Part shown: piece after piece, positions 11,458 to 22,185 of the stretch
Layout of the letters: each line of letters begins with the position of its first letter
Position numbering within the stretch: position 1 is the first letter of the stretch
Assembly: GCA_018257865.1 (NCBI GenBank)
Contig: JAEUBA010000030.1
Coordinates: 62,001-126,000, forward strand
Source of the DNA: Stereocaulon alpinum
Taxonomy: Eukaryota > Ascomycota > Lecanoromycetes > Lecanorales > Stereocaulaceae
Reading direction: 5' to 3'
DNA: 64,000 bases
The notes under the pieces: generated by a model
Database searches by the model: none
The model's input: the letters and a program-made list of their open reading frames with translations, nothing else
What the model was told of the DNA's origin: nothing
Program-made: the position numbers and the translations under genes

Positions 11458-14400
11458 ATGCCGGCGTTCTACGATGGCAATGACGCCCCTATGTTTGATA
11501 CACTCAGGCAATCGTTGTCAGCCGCGTCGCCTCGCCCTCACCTCCGTCGTTATCGAAGCCGTTCCGTCCCTGTGAGTACGCGCCTGCTTGCTGAAGACGA
11601 TGTAAAGCCCTTGAGCGCCACAGGGATCGCCGACAATAGCTTTTCCCTCGACAACACATTCAAGGTACCACATAGGGCCTCCATGGCTTTGGCTGCTCTG
11701 CAGTATCTTCCAATTCCAGTCTTGGTCCTGTCGAGCTCGAACACTATAATTATGGTCAATGAGGCCTTGGAACGGATGCTATTTGTACCTATCGACGAAG
11801 CTGAGGGGGAGCAGAAAGATGGTGGGTTCGCGACAAGAGCAGGACACACTCTCTTGGGACAATCGCTGTCTGAGATTGGTATCAACCTAGATCAGGACGT
11901 AGAGGAAAGGAAGCGCACTTCGACCAATTGGGAGGTACAGGGGCTCGGATACACCTCGAATGCTCGAATAGAAAGCTGATAGCGACACAGGAATATCTAG
12001 GCCAGCTAATCAAACGCCTTGATGCCACTCCAGAGACGCAGGCAGAGGACTTTCCTAGCAGTAGCCAGCGCCTTGATTGGCGTCATCATGACACGAAAAC
12101 TTCGGCGCTTGAGCCGGAATCCGCCTCTCTGTCAAGCGACTCTGCAGCTCTGACCAACATACACGATGTTGTGGTCAGCGTTTCAATCAATCAGAACCCG
12201 TCAGTACCCGTCAGTCCAACCTCCTCGTCTAGTATGGAAATAGGTGAGTCGCGCAGTACACTCTCTGCGAAAATGGTGATATCAGTTTGGACCTCCGGAG
12301 ATCAGCGGTACTTAACGTTGACTATCCTAAACACACCCTACGTTACGCTCGCCGCCACGAGGACTCGTCCTCGCACTGTCCCTCCACAGCCTACTTACGC
12401 AGCGGTCGCAGACCTGTTCACATCTACACCTGAGCCACTATCATGGTCTCGGTCATGCTCACCAACATTACGCAATGTTAGCTTATGTTCACGGTGCGGG
12501 AACGATTTGCCTTCAACGTCAACTTCGTCCAATGAGCCTGTGGAGTCTGGCTCTGGGCCAGAGAGGTCAGCCGTTGCCGAGGAACAGCCTTTGTCGGATA
12601 GGATCAAGCGAATGAAGGATGTCATGATTGACAGGACAGAAATACCAATCATAATCATGTGGAGGGATGGAAGTATAGCTATTCCCAACAAGGCTATGTG
12701 CACGTTGATGCACGAAGATGAAGATCCAGTCACGGAAGATGCTGCCGATATCATATCTCGCTTCAAGACCTACACAGAAGACTTCGAGCGAGAGTTGGAA
12801 CTATATGAATACCCTCTTGTGAAGCTATGTCGCGACCAACAAGGGTTCAAGAAATCCAGGATAGGAATAATAGATTCCAAGAATAGGAGGACTGTTCATG
12901 AATGTACTGGCGATGCCGTTTATGACGAAGAGACGGGAGAATTCCAGGCGGGTATTTGCGCATTGAAAGATGTGACTTGGTACATGGATCTGGTCAAGGC
13001 ACAGAGCGAACAGGATGAGAGGAAGTTTCAGTTAATTTGTGAGACGATGCCTCAGACCGTAAGAAATTGTCCTATTACTCCAACAGTGATCCGCTACTCA
13101 TAATGTTGTTTACAGGCTTGGACCGCAGGTCCGGACGGACAGACTGGTATGGCGGCCACATGCTTTCGCTAAATGTTACAGATACTGATACGCTCCAGAC
13201 TACTGCTCCCCGAAATGGTACGAGTTCACGGGTTCCACGCCTGAAGCTTTGAAAGACCTTAGATGGTCGAAAACCGTCCACCCTGATGAGGTATCTGCGT
13301 TCCTACAGAACTGGGCTGACTCCGTAGCCACCGGCGATGATTTCATGAGAGAGTGCCGCTGCCAAAGACATGATGGTGTCTGGCGCTGGATGCAAGTAAG
13401 GGCTTCGCCATTGCGTGACAACTCAGGCAAAATCTTGAAATGGTTTGGTACGACTGCAGAGATACATGACCTTGTCGAAGCTCGAATGTTGGCGAGACAA
13501 GCTCGCGAGCACATGCTAAATGTGATCACGCATGCCCAAGTCACTGTATGGGCTATCGACAAGGATCTTACCCTTACACTCCTAGAAGGAAAGCTAATGT
13601 GGGACGACGAACCCTCTGAGTTCATGCAGGAGGCTCTTGGCAAAAATGTATTTCATATCTTTGGCAAATACCAACAGAGAAAAGATTGGGATCTTTTCCA
13701 AGGGCTCATCGAATCAATACTAAGAGGGGAAGTCAAGGATTGGACCAACGAGCATCAGCTGGTAGAGGGAAAAGGACGTTGGTATCGCACCCGACTGGCA
13801 CCATTACTGGGCGTTAAACAAATCGATGGAGAAATTACATATCCAGCGGATGCAAGCAATATCCAAGGGCTAATTGGATGTAGTGTCGACATTACCGAGA
13901 CCAAAGAAAGAGAGCAGGCCATGCAATCTCAAGAGAAGGAAAATATTCGGTTGCTGTCCGCTGAACAGGCTGCCAAAGAGGCTAACAGATTGAAGGGTCA
14001 ATTCTTAGCTAATATGTCCCATGAAATCCGAACCCCCATAGCAGGAGTAATAGGAATGTCGGAAATTCTGTTGGACACCGATCTCAATAGCGAACAACGG
14101 GATTGTGCGGAAATGATATACAGATCTGCTAATGGTCTTTTAACGGTTATCAACGATGTTCTCGATCTCTCCAAAGTCGAGTCTGGGAAGCTGGAGATTG
14201 AGGAGATTCCGTTCTCCCTCACACTTGTGGTCCAGGACGTCTGCAAAATGCTGTCATTTGCTGCAGAACGGAAGGCTATTGATTTCAAACATGAGGTACA
14301 TACAGGAATCGCACAAGATCTAGTCGTCATGGGAGATCCGGGGCGTGTTAGGCAAATTCTCACCAATCTGATCACTAACAGTATCAAGTTTACCTCAGAA

Positions 14401-16069
14401 GGATTTGTCAAGCTAGCTGTTCGGAGCGATGATGGGGATAGCCAATCGATGAAAGTGCTCTTCACTGTGGAAGATACAGGTATTGGCATCGAGGAGGAAG
14501 TTCAGAAACAGCTGTTCAAGCCGTTCAGTCAAGCCGATGCAAGTACGGCTCGCAAGTATGGTGGGACTGGGTTGGGATTGACCATCTGCAAGAACGTAAG
14601 AAGCATGTCATTCCCAGCTTGAGCCCCTTGTTGACTTGACTAAGCTTATCGAATTGATGCATGGGGAGATCGAGCTTCATTCTGAGATCGGCAGGGGTAC
14701 AACGACTACTTTCTGGATACACTTTCATCTGCCGCAGCTTAGGGATGCCGTTAAGCCACTAGCAGACTCGAAATTAGTGCCAATCAGTTTACGGCCTCAG
14801 TCTTTGGTGACAGCAGGTCAATATGCGCGGCAAAGCAAGCGTAGTGAGCAGCCGCAAACACTGCCCGTGGCTACCCAAAATCCGGCCGTGGCGGCAGCCC
14901 ATGATGTGAGGGGCTTATCTGCACCGTTAGAGCCATTACCGACTCAGGGTCTAACAGAAGAGGAGCGAGGACCACAAATTGTGGATCGGAAGAGGATCCA
15001 TGTGTTAGTGGTAGAGGACAAGTAAGTTTTGCTAATCCTCGAGCCAGGAGTAAAGATGCCTAATTAATCTAGTGCCGTGAATCAAACAATTGCCCTCAAA
15101 CTAATAAAAAAATTTGGCTTTTCTGTAAACGCCGTATGGAACGGCCAGGAAGCCCTGGACTATCTGGTACAGCCTACCTCCCCTGAACATCCAAGACCGG
15201 ACATTATCCTTATGGACGTCCAAATGCCCGTACTCGATGGTTATCGAGCTACCCACCACATTCGACACCATAGTCCTCACTCAATCATCGGGGATGTGCG
15301 CACTCTACCCATAGTAGCGATGACAGCTTCAGCTATTCAAGGCGATAAAGAGAAATGCACACGGGCGGGTATGGACGACTACCTTACCAAGCCTGTCAGG
15401 GCAAAAATACTCGAAGATATGCTACTCAAATGGGCTGTAGAAGGGAAATGGAAACATCGGCTTCTCAAATTTCAGGATACCCGCTTCTCCGATCACGACA
15501 GCAACTGCGATCACCCTCCATCTGCCACTGCCAGCGATTGTTCTGAACGGACCAAGTCTTCAAGCTCCGGGCGGAAAACCAGGTCTATGGCTGCTCTAAG
15601 CTCTGAACCACAGGTGGATAGAAATGTAAGCGGTAAGGGACTGCAGCGCAGCGACTCAGAAGAGCAGGCTAGGTCTCTGCGCGATAAAAAGCTGGTAGAA
15701 CTTAGTGGGCCAAAGAGAGGCCCATTTTCAATCTCCTTGCCATCCCCAAGACCAGAGTTCCGCCCCTACGGACCCTTCACTCCGCTTACAATGGAGAACA
15801 TGGCTCGTTTTGATCGCGAAAGAGAGATCAATCCTTTCGATATAGCGATCAGCCAGGCGAGTGCGGCTGAGGGAGGGGAGACTACATGGGTTGAAAGCCA
15901 AGAAGATTCGCCGCAACCGGTCATCGTAGGGACTGAGAGTCCTCTGAGTCCAATGGCACTGGACAGGGAGGAAGAGGCTTCGCTGAGATTAAATGTTGCG
16001 GCAAAGCTGGTCAGGAATGGAAGTTCTTCGAGCCAGGCTACTGTGCGACAAATTGATAGTAAGGGTTGA
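11458..16069 (+). CDS. PAS-containing hybrid histidine kinase
   Basis: Two-component sensor that autophosphorylates on His and relays to an internal receiver Asp. Six exons: 11458-11934, 11991-13058, 13116-13146 (31 nt), 13199-14595, 14645-15021 and 15073-16069; 1448 residues. A PAS-like region lies near residues 75-150 (LQYLPIPVLVLSSSNTI) and another follows the Ser-rich linker. A typical PAS/PAC runs from about 515 (MPQTAWTAGPDGQTD..WYEFTGSTPEALKDL) through WRWMQVRASPLRD, and one more precedes the kinase core. HisKA has MSHEIRTPIAGVIGMSEILL (His near 801). The ATPase has the N box NLITNSIKF, VEDTGIGI and GGTGLGLTICKN. The receiver has VLVVEDNAVNQT, the phospho-acceptor in ILMDVQMPVLDG (near 1163) and YLTKPV. 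The tail after the receiver is about 200 residues and disordered. It is probably cytosolic since I see no TM segment. The fungal HHK group is not assigned. Confidence 0.92.
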
Positions 16070-16214
16070 TACCCGTGCGTTGTTGAATCATGCTTGAATA
16101 ACACTCGTCTCGTTCATTATCATCCTTCGTTGGTAGCAGGCAGCAACGGTCACACGTCTGTTGCGGCGGGTAGATTTATAGTCAGAATATCAACTCCCGA
16201 CTATCCAGTTTACT

Positions 16215-17141
16215 CTACCCTTTCCTCTTCCCCTTCACCCTCTCCCAACGATGACTCTTCTCCTCCAACCCCACATCCGGCCCAACATGTCCCTCCCTCC
16301 AACATCCCCAACAATACAGATCCCCATCGCACCCAGAACACTTGACCGCAGCATTGGCGCAGCATATAGTACACCAGGAATCTATTTGCTCGTCTGTGAA
16401 CCCTTCGGCTTTAGCCTTGGGCTTGGGTTTGCGAGATGTGGGTAAAGTGGTTGGTGTAGAGGGGAGATCGTCGAGGGAGGGGAAGGAGGTGTCTGGCGTT
16501 GAGGGGAAGACTAGGGATGCGAATGAGTCTGGGGGCGCTGAGGGGTGGGTTGGTGGTGTGGTCTGTGGTGGGGATGAGGGGGAAGTGGGCTCTTGCTGTC
16601 GCTCGAGTTCTACTTCGTCGAGGATGCGCTGGAGGGAGGTCGCTGCTTCGGTTTCTTCGGTTTGCTCTTCCGCGTCCTCTTTCTCTTGCAAAGGAGACAC
16701 TGTAGATCCCTCTGCGCCAGTAGTAGCTGTATTCTGTCTATGCTCTTGCGCTGCTTCTCCTCCTTCTTCAGGCAGCACGCGCTTCGCTTCTGCAAGGAGT
16801 TCATGCGCTTCTTTGAGTTCGCTGGTATCGAGTGTCCATTGATCTTCTGGACCTAGTTCCGCGAGGAGCTCTTCGATTGTGGGCGATGGCGGCGCGTGTG
16901 ATTCATCTTCGTTTTCGTTCTCAGCTACGGCGGCTGCTGTGATCTTGTTATCATTTCGAGTTGTAGATCTGCCCTGTATCTTCTGGAAGCGCGCGATCAG
17001 GTCTTCGGGGGTGTCGTCGGCTTCGGAGGGTGCAGTTGCAGTTGGAGGGGTGGTCGATGCGTCGAGGGATATGCTTGAAATCTTCAAGTTGTTCAGTCGT
17101 GCGAGTAGGAGTTTGTCGTGGACGCATGGCTCGTCGGCCAT
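16215..17141 (-). CDS. ANCHR/ZFYVE19-like abscission regulator with B-box-type zinc finger
   Basis: Single exon, 308 residues, starting MADEPCVHDKLLLARLNNLK. The LLARLNNLK segment resembles the MIM1 motif that binds the VPS4 MIT domain in human ANCHR. The middle is acidic and Glu/Pro/Thr-rich with a Glu-rich helix (LLAELGPEDQWTLDTSEL). The C-terminus has a compact Cys/His zinc site (WCTICCANAAVKCSGCDGDL followed by YCWGCWREGH), close to the last domain of vertebrate ZFYVE19. There is no FYVE domain. In animals the protein holds VPS4 at the midbody to delay abscission when chromatin lags; a similar cytokinetic role here is inference. It is convergent with the histidine kinase, 145 bp apart. 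Sense-strand bases switch from C-rich to G-rich towards the stop. Confidence 0.75.
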   Translation of the reverse strand: MADEPCVHDKLLLARLNNLKISSISLDASTTPPTATAPSEADDTPEDLIARFQKIQGRSTTRNDNKITAAAVAENENEDESHAPPSPTIEELLAELGPEDQWTLDTSELKEAHELLAEAKRVLPEEGGEAAQEHRQNTATTGAEGSTVSPLQEKEDAEEQTEETEAATSLQRILDEVELERQQEPTSPSSPPQTTPPTHPSAPPDSFASLVFPSTPDTSFPSLDDLPSTPTTLPTSRKPKPKAKAEGFTDEQIDSWCTICCANAAVKCSGCDGDLYCWGCWREGHVGPDVGLEEKSHRWERVKGKRKG

Positions 17142-18310
17142 GTCTTATCCATTTCCGAGGATAAGGTGCGCGAGCTGATTGGTTTTGACGCTGTTCATGC
17201 TCATGGCTGATGTAGCTTGCTGTCTTCTGTAGGGCTGAATGTCTTGGCGGTAGAAGAAGAGACAACCTAAGGACTCAACCCCCAAACCCACGAAGCTGGC
17301 ACCCGCCTGGGCCGTCCTTAAGCGGTAAAGTTACTACTGCTGTAAGGTACCTTAGTCGCCTAGGCAACAACAATTTGCCCCAAAGGTTTCGGCTTCAGTC
17401 TTCGCTGAAGTGCACGTAGATTTCCTACCAGGGGAACCTCTTGAGGGGCAAACTGAAATGCACCGAGTGGGTTCTTCCAAGCCCGAAAATACATTCCGAA
17501 CGGCCATACGCAACACTCGGTCTCTCATGGTCTCCTTATAGATTGCAAGCTGTGGTAGAAAACCTGATGTTCGATACCCCGACCACAATCAGGAATTCTA
17601 CTTACAATATTGGACGGCACAGGATGTCATAAGGATCTCGGCTTGTTTCAATGCTTTTTAAGAAGATGACGGTTTCCTCTTTGTTATCAGCTTGCTTCTG
17701 GGGAGAAGAAGGCAGGTTTTACGTCTGCCGAGGAGAATATGAACATGTCAAAAGCCTTGACAGCTCGGTCTGCGAGATGAAGCCTGGGCAATTTTCCCCA
17801 AGACATGACATTCTCACGTCTTGGACTTCAGTAATATGGCAGAGGAGGAACGGGATGCCAGGTGGAGAGTATAACAAGTTCGGATTTCTACCCTCGTAGG
17901 GTCATGGCTTAGGCAGGCAGGTGACTGTGGCCACACCAAGCTTGCTTCATAAAGTTGAGAGCTCGATCCGACCCAGCTGCATAGGGGTAAGATCAAGTGG
18001 ATTGGTTGCGTTTGCGGGTGCACGAAATGCGAAGTGCTTCCGCACAGCGCCTCTGCGTCTTCTAGCGCGTATATTGGGAAAGACATACGGCCAGAGAATA
18101 AGGCTGAAGAAACCCGCCTATCCCGAAGACCACAAGCGAAGTCGCATATGATGTCGAAAAAGGGCACATCTTATCGCAAAGCGCTTCTGTTCTGTATTGC
18201 CTCATATCCACAACGAGCGCGACTACTGTATACCGACATACAAAAGGTACGATAACCTAAAATCAATGTCGCTGACGTGACCATCATCGGTATCGAATCA
18301 GTTCGTCAAG
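17142..18310. other. Intergenic region between divergent genes
   Basis: 1.17 kb between the ANCHR-like gene (-) and the secreted protein gene (+). ORFs of up to 117 codons lack motifs and overlap in several frames, so none is called. A 12-bp TAAGGTACCTTA palindrome lies at 17343-17354. Confidence 0.5.
17343..17354. repeat. Palindrome TAAGGTACCTTA
   Basis: Perfect 12-bp palindrome about 200 bp upstream of the ANCHR-like start codon. It shares TAAGGTA with the elements at 5397 and 56239. Confidence 0.75.
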
Positions 18311-18901
18311 ATGGGGAGTCTTCACATCCTCAGCTTGTTAGCTTGCTTATACATCCATGCGCTTGCCGTAGCCATAATTCCACCAGACGCCAATACTCTA
18401 ATCGCGGCTCCTGGCCCCGGGCACACAGTCACACTCTCCGAGACCTTCAGCAACCCGTTGACCCCTGACAACAACAACAACAACAACAACAACACGACGA
18501 CACTCCCGCCCACAAAACCCATCTGGGTATACCCCCCCGGAAAAGACCTGCGGCTGAAATTCGAATACTTCACCACCATGACCGCCGCGCAACAAGGCTT
18601 CGCACGCGACGTAATCGAAGAAGTCATCCAAGTCTCCCTGCGCCACGACAAGTACGAGACGTTGAAAGCAGATGATACGTATACCTGGGGAACGGCGGCG
18701 ACAATGGAAGTAGGTGTTTATGTAGTTCAGGGTGTTGGGGGCGGTTATATCACTTGGGGAGACGTCACGGATGTAGCGAATGCGATGCGGGATTTCTTGG
18801 TCAAGTATCCGAGTTGGGACTTTTGGGTCGTTGTTTATACGGGGCGGGAACCGGTGGTTAAGAAGGGGGATTTTCTGCTGGCTAGTGATTTGGACGCGTA
18901 G
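18311..18901 (+). CDS. Small secreted protein, function unknown
   Basis: Single-exon ORF of 196 residues. Residues 1-21 (MGSLHILSLLACLYIHALAV) look like a signal peptide. A low-complexity segment of eight Asn encoded by pure AAC codons (18470-18493) separates it from a folded-looking domain of about 130 residues containing KDLRLKFEYFTTMTAAQQGF, the aromatic/Gly patch GGGYITWGDVTDV and WDFWVVVYTGREP. The only Cys is within the signal region, so the mature form has no disulphides, unlike many small fungal effectors. I do not recognise the family. The first half of the coding sequence is C-rich and the last 200 nt G-rich. It may be extracellular or cell-wall associated. Confidence 0.65.
   Translation: MGSLHILSLLACLYIHALAVAIIPPDANTLIAAPGPGHTVTLSETFSNPLTPDNNNNNNNNTTTLPPTKPIWVYPPGKDLRLKFEYFTTMTAAQQGFARDVIEEVIQVSLRHDKYETLKADDTYTWGTAATMEVGVYVVQGVGGGYITWGDVTDVANAMRDFLVKYPSWDFWVVVYTGREPVVKKGDFLLASDLDA
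18470..18493. repeat. (AAC)8 coding microsatellite
   Basis: Eight consecutive AAC codons giving a poly-Asn run in the secreted protein. On the opposite strand it creates a spurious poly-Val ORF. Confidence 0.9.
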
Positions 18902-19260
18902 ATGATGTGATTTGAATTGGGAGTCAGGACGAGTGCTGGTAGATTCGAGACGTAGGACGGTACATAGGAGACGCTGCTTTCTGTAGGGGTATTAAAGGGC
19001 TTTGACTGCGGCGACTGGCTGTTTGAGAACGTTTCTAGTATTAGAGTACATTGAGACTCATACAGTCAAAGAATTCCTTTTCACATCTATTCCGCTTCTC
19101 AACAATCAATGTACAAGAAGTTTAAGATTTAGCATATCATGCGAGACCGAAAGATAAAGGACCAAAAGTCCAGGACGCCGTTACATACCGTCCTTCATCT
19201 CTTAACACATCCCCCTTCATCATAGCCGCCCCTGCCACCTCTCGCGAGAAAAATGACGCG
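18902..19260. other. Convergent intergenic region
   Basis: 359 bp tail-to-tail. The + strand is G-rich to about 19020, then C-rich from about 19170 into the transporter 3' end. No gene is seen. Confidence 0.6.
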
Positions 19261-20105
19261 TCATTTCTCCACATACATGGGAAAGGCAGGAAAGGTAAAA
19301 GGTGTAAGGCCGCCCGCCCAAAGGCCCGCGCACCCAGCCCAATCTATTCAAACCTGTAAGTCACGACACGATATCGACAATTGTGGGAGGTAAGGTAGCT
19401 TACAGGCGAGGAAGGCGACGACGAAACCTAGAGAATTCGCAGCGGTCAGACAGCGAGAGTTATCCGTCATGTAGCCGGCAGCCAGCAGGATCAACTCGAC
19501 GCAGAAGATTGCTAGCGCGCCGAAAAGTGGCCAACTGCTTCGAACGGCGGCAACGGTTAGTATGCAGGTCAGGATGAACCAGCCCCAGAACCAGATAGCC
19601 AAGGCTTGGGAGAACTCGGGCATGAGTTCGCCTGTAGCTTTGTCGGTGTATGCGGCGAGGATGCCCGAGCCTGGGAGGAAGATCATGGCGTAGGCTAGAT
19701 TGAAGGCGCCGTAGGCGGGGAAGACTGTTGCGCCGAAAGTGTTGCCGGCGACCATTTCCATGATGCCGCTGAGGAATTGGCATATGCCGCCGAAGAAGAT
19801 CATTACGCCGAGGAGGATGTTGGGGACCATGACGTCGCGTGCTTTGACGCCGTAGCAGCTGATGAGGAAGACGACTGTGATGGTCAGCGATTGGGTTGGG
19901 GGGAACGGCTAGTTGCATGGCTACCTGTGGCAAAGGACAGTAGGCCGAGCGGTGCAGGATTGGCGAGACGACGGTGCGTGGTAGGCATGGATGGCTGAGC
20001 GCTGTCATCGATGTGGCCCCCTGCAGTGCGAAGTCTCGAGAGACGGTTGCCATTGGCTTTGGCCTCGAGGCTATGCATCATCTCGTAGTTCTCTGTGCTA
20101 GACAT
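19261..20105 (-). CDS. Gpr1/Fun34/YaaH (AceTr) family acetate/ammonium transporter
   Basis: The N-terminal exon starts MSSTENYEMM and carries the family signature NPAPLGLLSFAT near residue 50. An intron of about 51 nt joins FAT to VVFLISCYGVKARDV. Six TMs follow, including NILLGVMIFFGGICQFLSGI, GATVFPAYGAFNLAYAMIFL, LAIWFWGWFILTCILTVAAV and LFGALAIFCVELILLAAGY. A last intron, 19403-19344 (60 nt), splits AFLA|YWAGCAGLWAGG and gives a stop at 19261. Without it the frame would end falsely at 19348. The protein is roughly 240 residues, normal for the family. Relatives (yeast Ato1, Aspergillus AcpA) import acetate with protons or export ammonium across the plasma membrane; which one applies here is not decidable from sequence. 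Confidence 0.88.
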
Positions 20106-22185
20106 GGTGGAGTTGTACAGTTGGTGATTTGGAAACAAGGTCTAATAGTACCAGCGTGTATGCGATGTTGTGATGGGAAGCAGGCGGACGGTATTTGCAA
20201 TAGGCAAGATTGAAGAGTTGATGATTGGTGATATGTCAAAAGTGAGGGAAATACAGAAGTTGAGCAGACTAATTCAAGATTATTCCAAATTCCCTCTTTA
20301 ATCCACTTCTGCTCTTTATCTTATGAGAAGATAACATGCAGGGTTCGGGCGGAGAGATTGGCCGAGGGAGTGCTCTGGCGTTGCGAAATCGTTGAGGCAT
20401 TAAAAATCAAACATGGACGAGAAGGTCGTTGTATTGGGGTCACCTTATCTGCCTTCTGCTCAATGCCTTCCACTCGAGGCCCAATCTCTATTCATGTGTT
20501 CATTCTCCTGAACTCATTTCAACCTCTATCCGCCTTATCATTGAATGTCCCCTGAACATCAGGGGTATTCTGACATTCACTTCTCTGAGCCTAGTGATCT
20601 CCTGCCTTTGAAGATATAGTCCCAGCACGGCTAGCTGAGGAATCGATTGATTGCCTGCTCGGAGAGCGTCTGACGGCAATGCTCATGAATATGGAGCTAT
20701 GCTAGCACAAAGTCCTCAACCTCGCTCGTGGACTTCACCAGCTGCCAGTGCCCAGCCTGTGCTCGCCAAAGTAAATGCAAGCCGCTCTTGGCGCGCCAAT
20801 TGCACCTTGACTTCGAGGAAAGTCAGCCATGGCAGCTGAGACTTTCCGCACCCGACGATTGAGTCTCTTCGAGGTTATTGCCTTGTATCACCGATAGTCT
20901 GTGGAACCATGGCCGATGACGCATATTCAAGTGAAGTTCAAAGTGGTGAAATCTGAACAGGGATATGGTGGGGGTTTGCCAGGTAGCACACTTCCCATAT
21001 CGCTTTGAGTAAGCTTGCTTCCATCGTTTTCATTACTGTAGATGGCCAGGCCCTCTTTCAGATTTTCGAGAACACCCATTGTCGTTTGCTCATCGTTCCA
21101 AGTTCATTTGATCTGTTCTCTGACGCGCCTAATCTTACAAGACACATAGTCGGGAGCATGTAGTATATAAGAGGTACTCTGCAAGCCCACCTTTGATATC
21201 CAATCGGCAGGCATGGTTCCAGAAAACCTACGTCGCTAGCCTCCGCCTCCCTTATCAGCCACAATGTCGCACCCGTAGCACTACCGTAGATATTCTTCAC
21301 GTTTGAGACCGAGTCGAGCCAATTGCTCTGCGAAGTCCTTCTGATTGCTGCGTGTTTAGTCGGTGCAGAGCATTCTCGTCTCCGCTTGAATGTGAATCGT
21401 CTTCAAGGCAATCTCAACGTCGCTAGTATTCCTGGACCCATATTGATCACATACATTGACATCGTGTCATCGGCAGAGCCCCAAGCATGTGAAAAAGTCC
21501 TCATGATCAGTATATGTGGGAGGCTCAGCGTCAGCTCTCTCAAGAAGGCTGTTGATCGGCTCTTGGCGGTCGCGAAGGACGAGACCTGATAGCTCTGTAC
21601 TTGTAGCTCTTATAAGTGGCTCATATTCCGTTGTGGCATTGTTTTTTAGTCGAAAGGGATGAAAGATTCGTGCTGTAACCGCAGATACGGAGACGTTTGA
21701 GGAATGCCTCAAATTGAGTAGAAGACGCAGGAACATCATGTGACCAGAAGTTGGTGTTCTCTGCATCCGTCAAAACCGTACTGCATCAATTGCCAGCTTA
21801 GTGAATGGTTCGAGCGAGCCAACTAATCATAGCTGGTAGCTTGATGACGCGAATTGGCTACCTAACACAAGTGAGAGGGTTGGGGGAAATTGTACTCGGT
21901 GGGTCGTTCCACCGGCAGGCTTCTGGTGCTGAATTCTTGGCGTGGCATTCTTCAGCCAAACCTCTACCAATCTTGTGGGCGTAACTTGCTCAATGAGGTC
22001 ACAATTGAAAGTCAATCACTGATACAATATTGCTAACATTCAAACTCTTGCTTCAATTTTACACGTTATGAATATCCCGCACCGCATCTCGAGCAAAAAG
22101 CCAGCAATAAACACTGAACGCCATTCATATGTACTATCCTGTAGCAATTTCAAATTACACACGCACTATGGACAATGGCACTTCA
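20106..22185. other. 2.1 kb region with no supported gene
   Basis: Only short motif-free ORFs in all frames, the longest about 99 codons (21467-21766, minus). I find no splice-joined coding series. It holds the promoter of the transporter gene at its left end and the 3' UTR of the LMBD1-like gene at its right. A lineage-specific gene or relic cannot be excluded. Confidence 0.45.

Noticed and set aside
16342..16842. 166-codon + strand ORF
   Set aside because: Antisense shadow of the ANCHR-like gene, Ser/Val-rich because of the sense-strand bias.
18322..18651. Minus-strand ORF with a poly-Val run
   Set aside because: Shadow of the AAC repeat in the secreted protein gene.
20106..22185. Looked for a hidden spliced gene in the 2.1 kb gap
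   Set aside because: No series of frames with consistent donors, acceptors and recognisable protein features was found.
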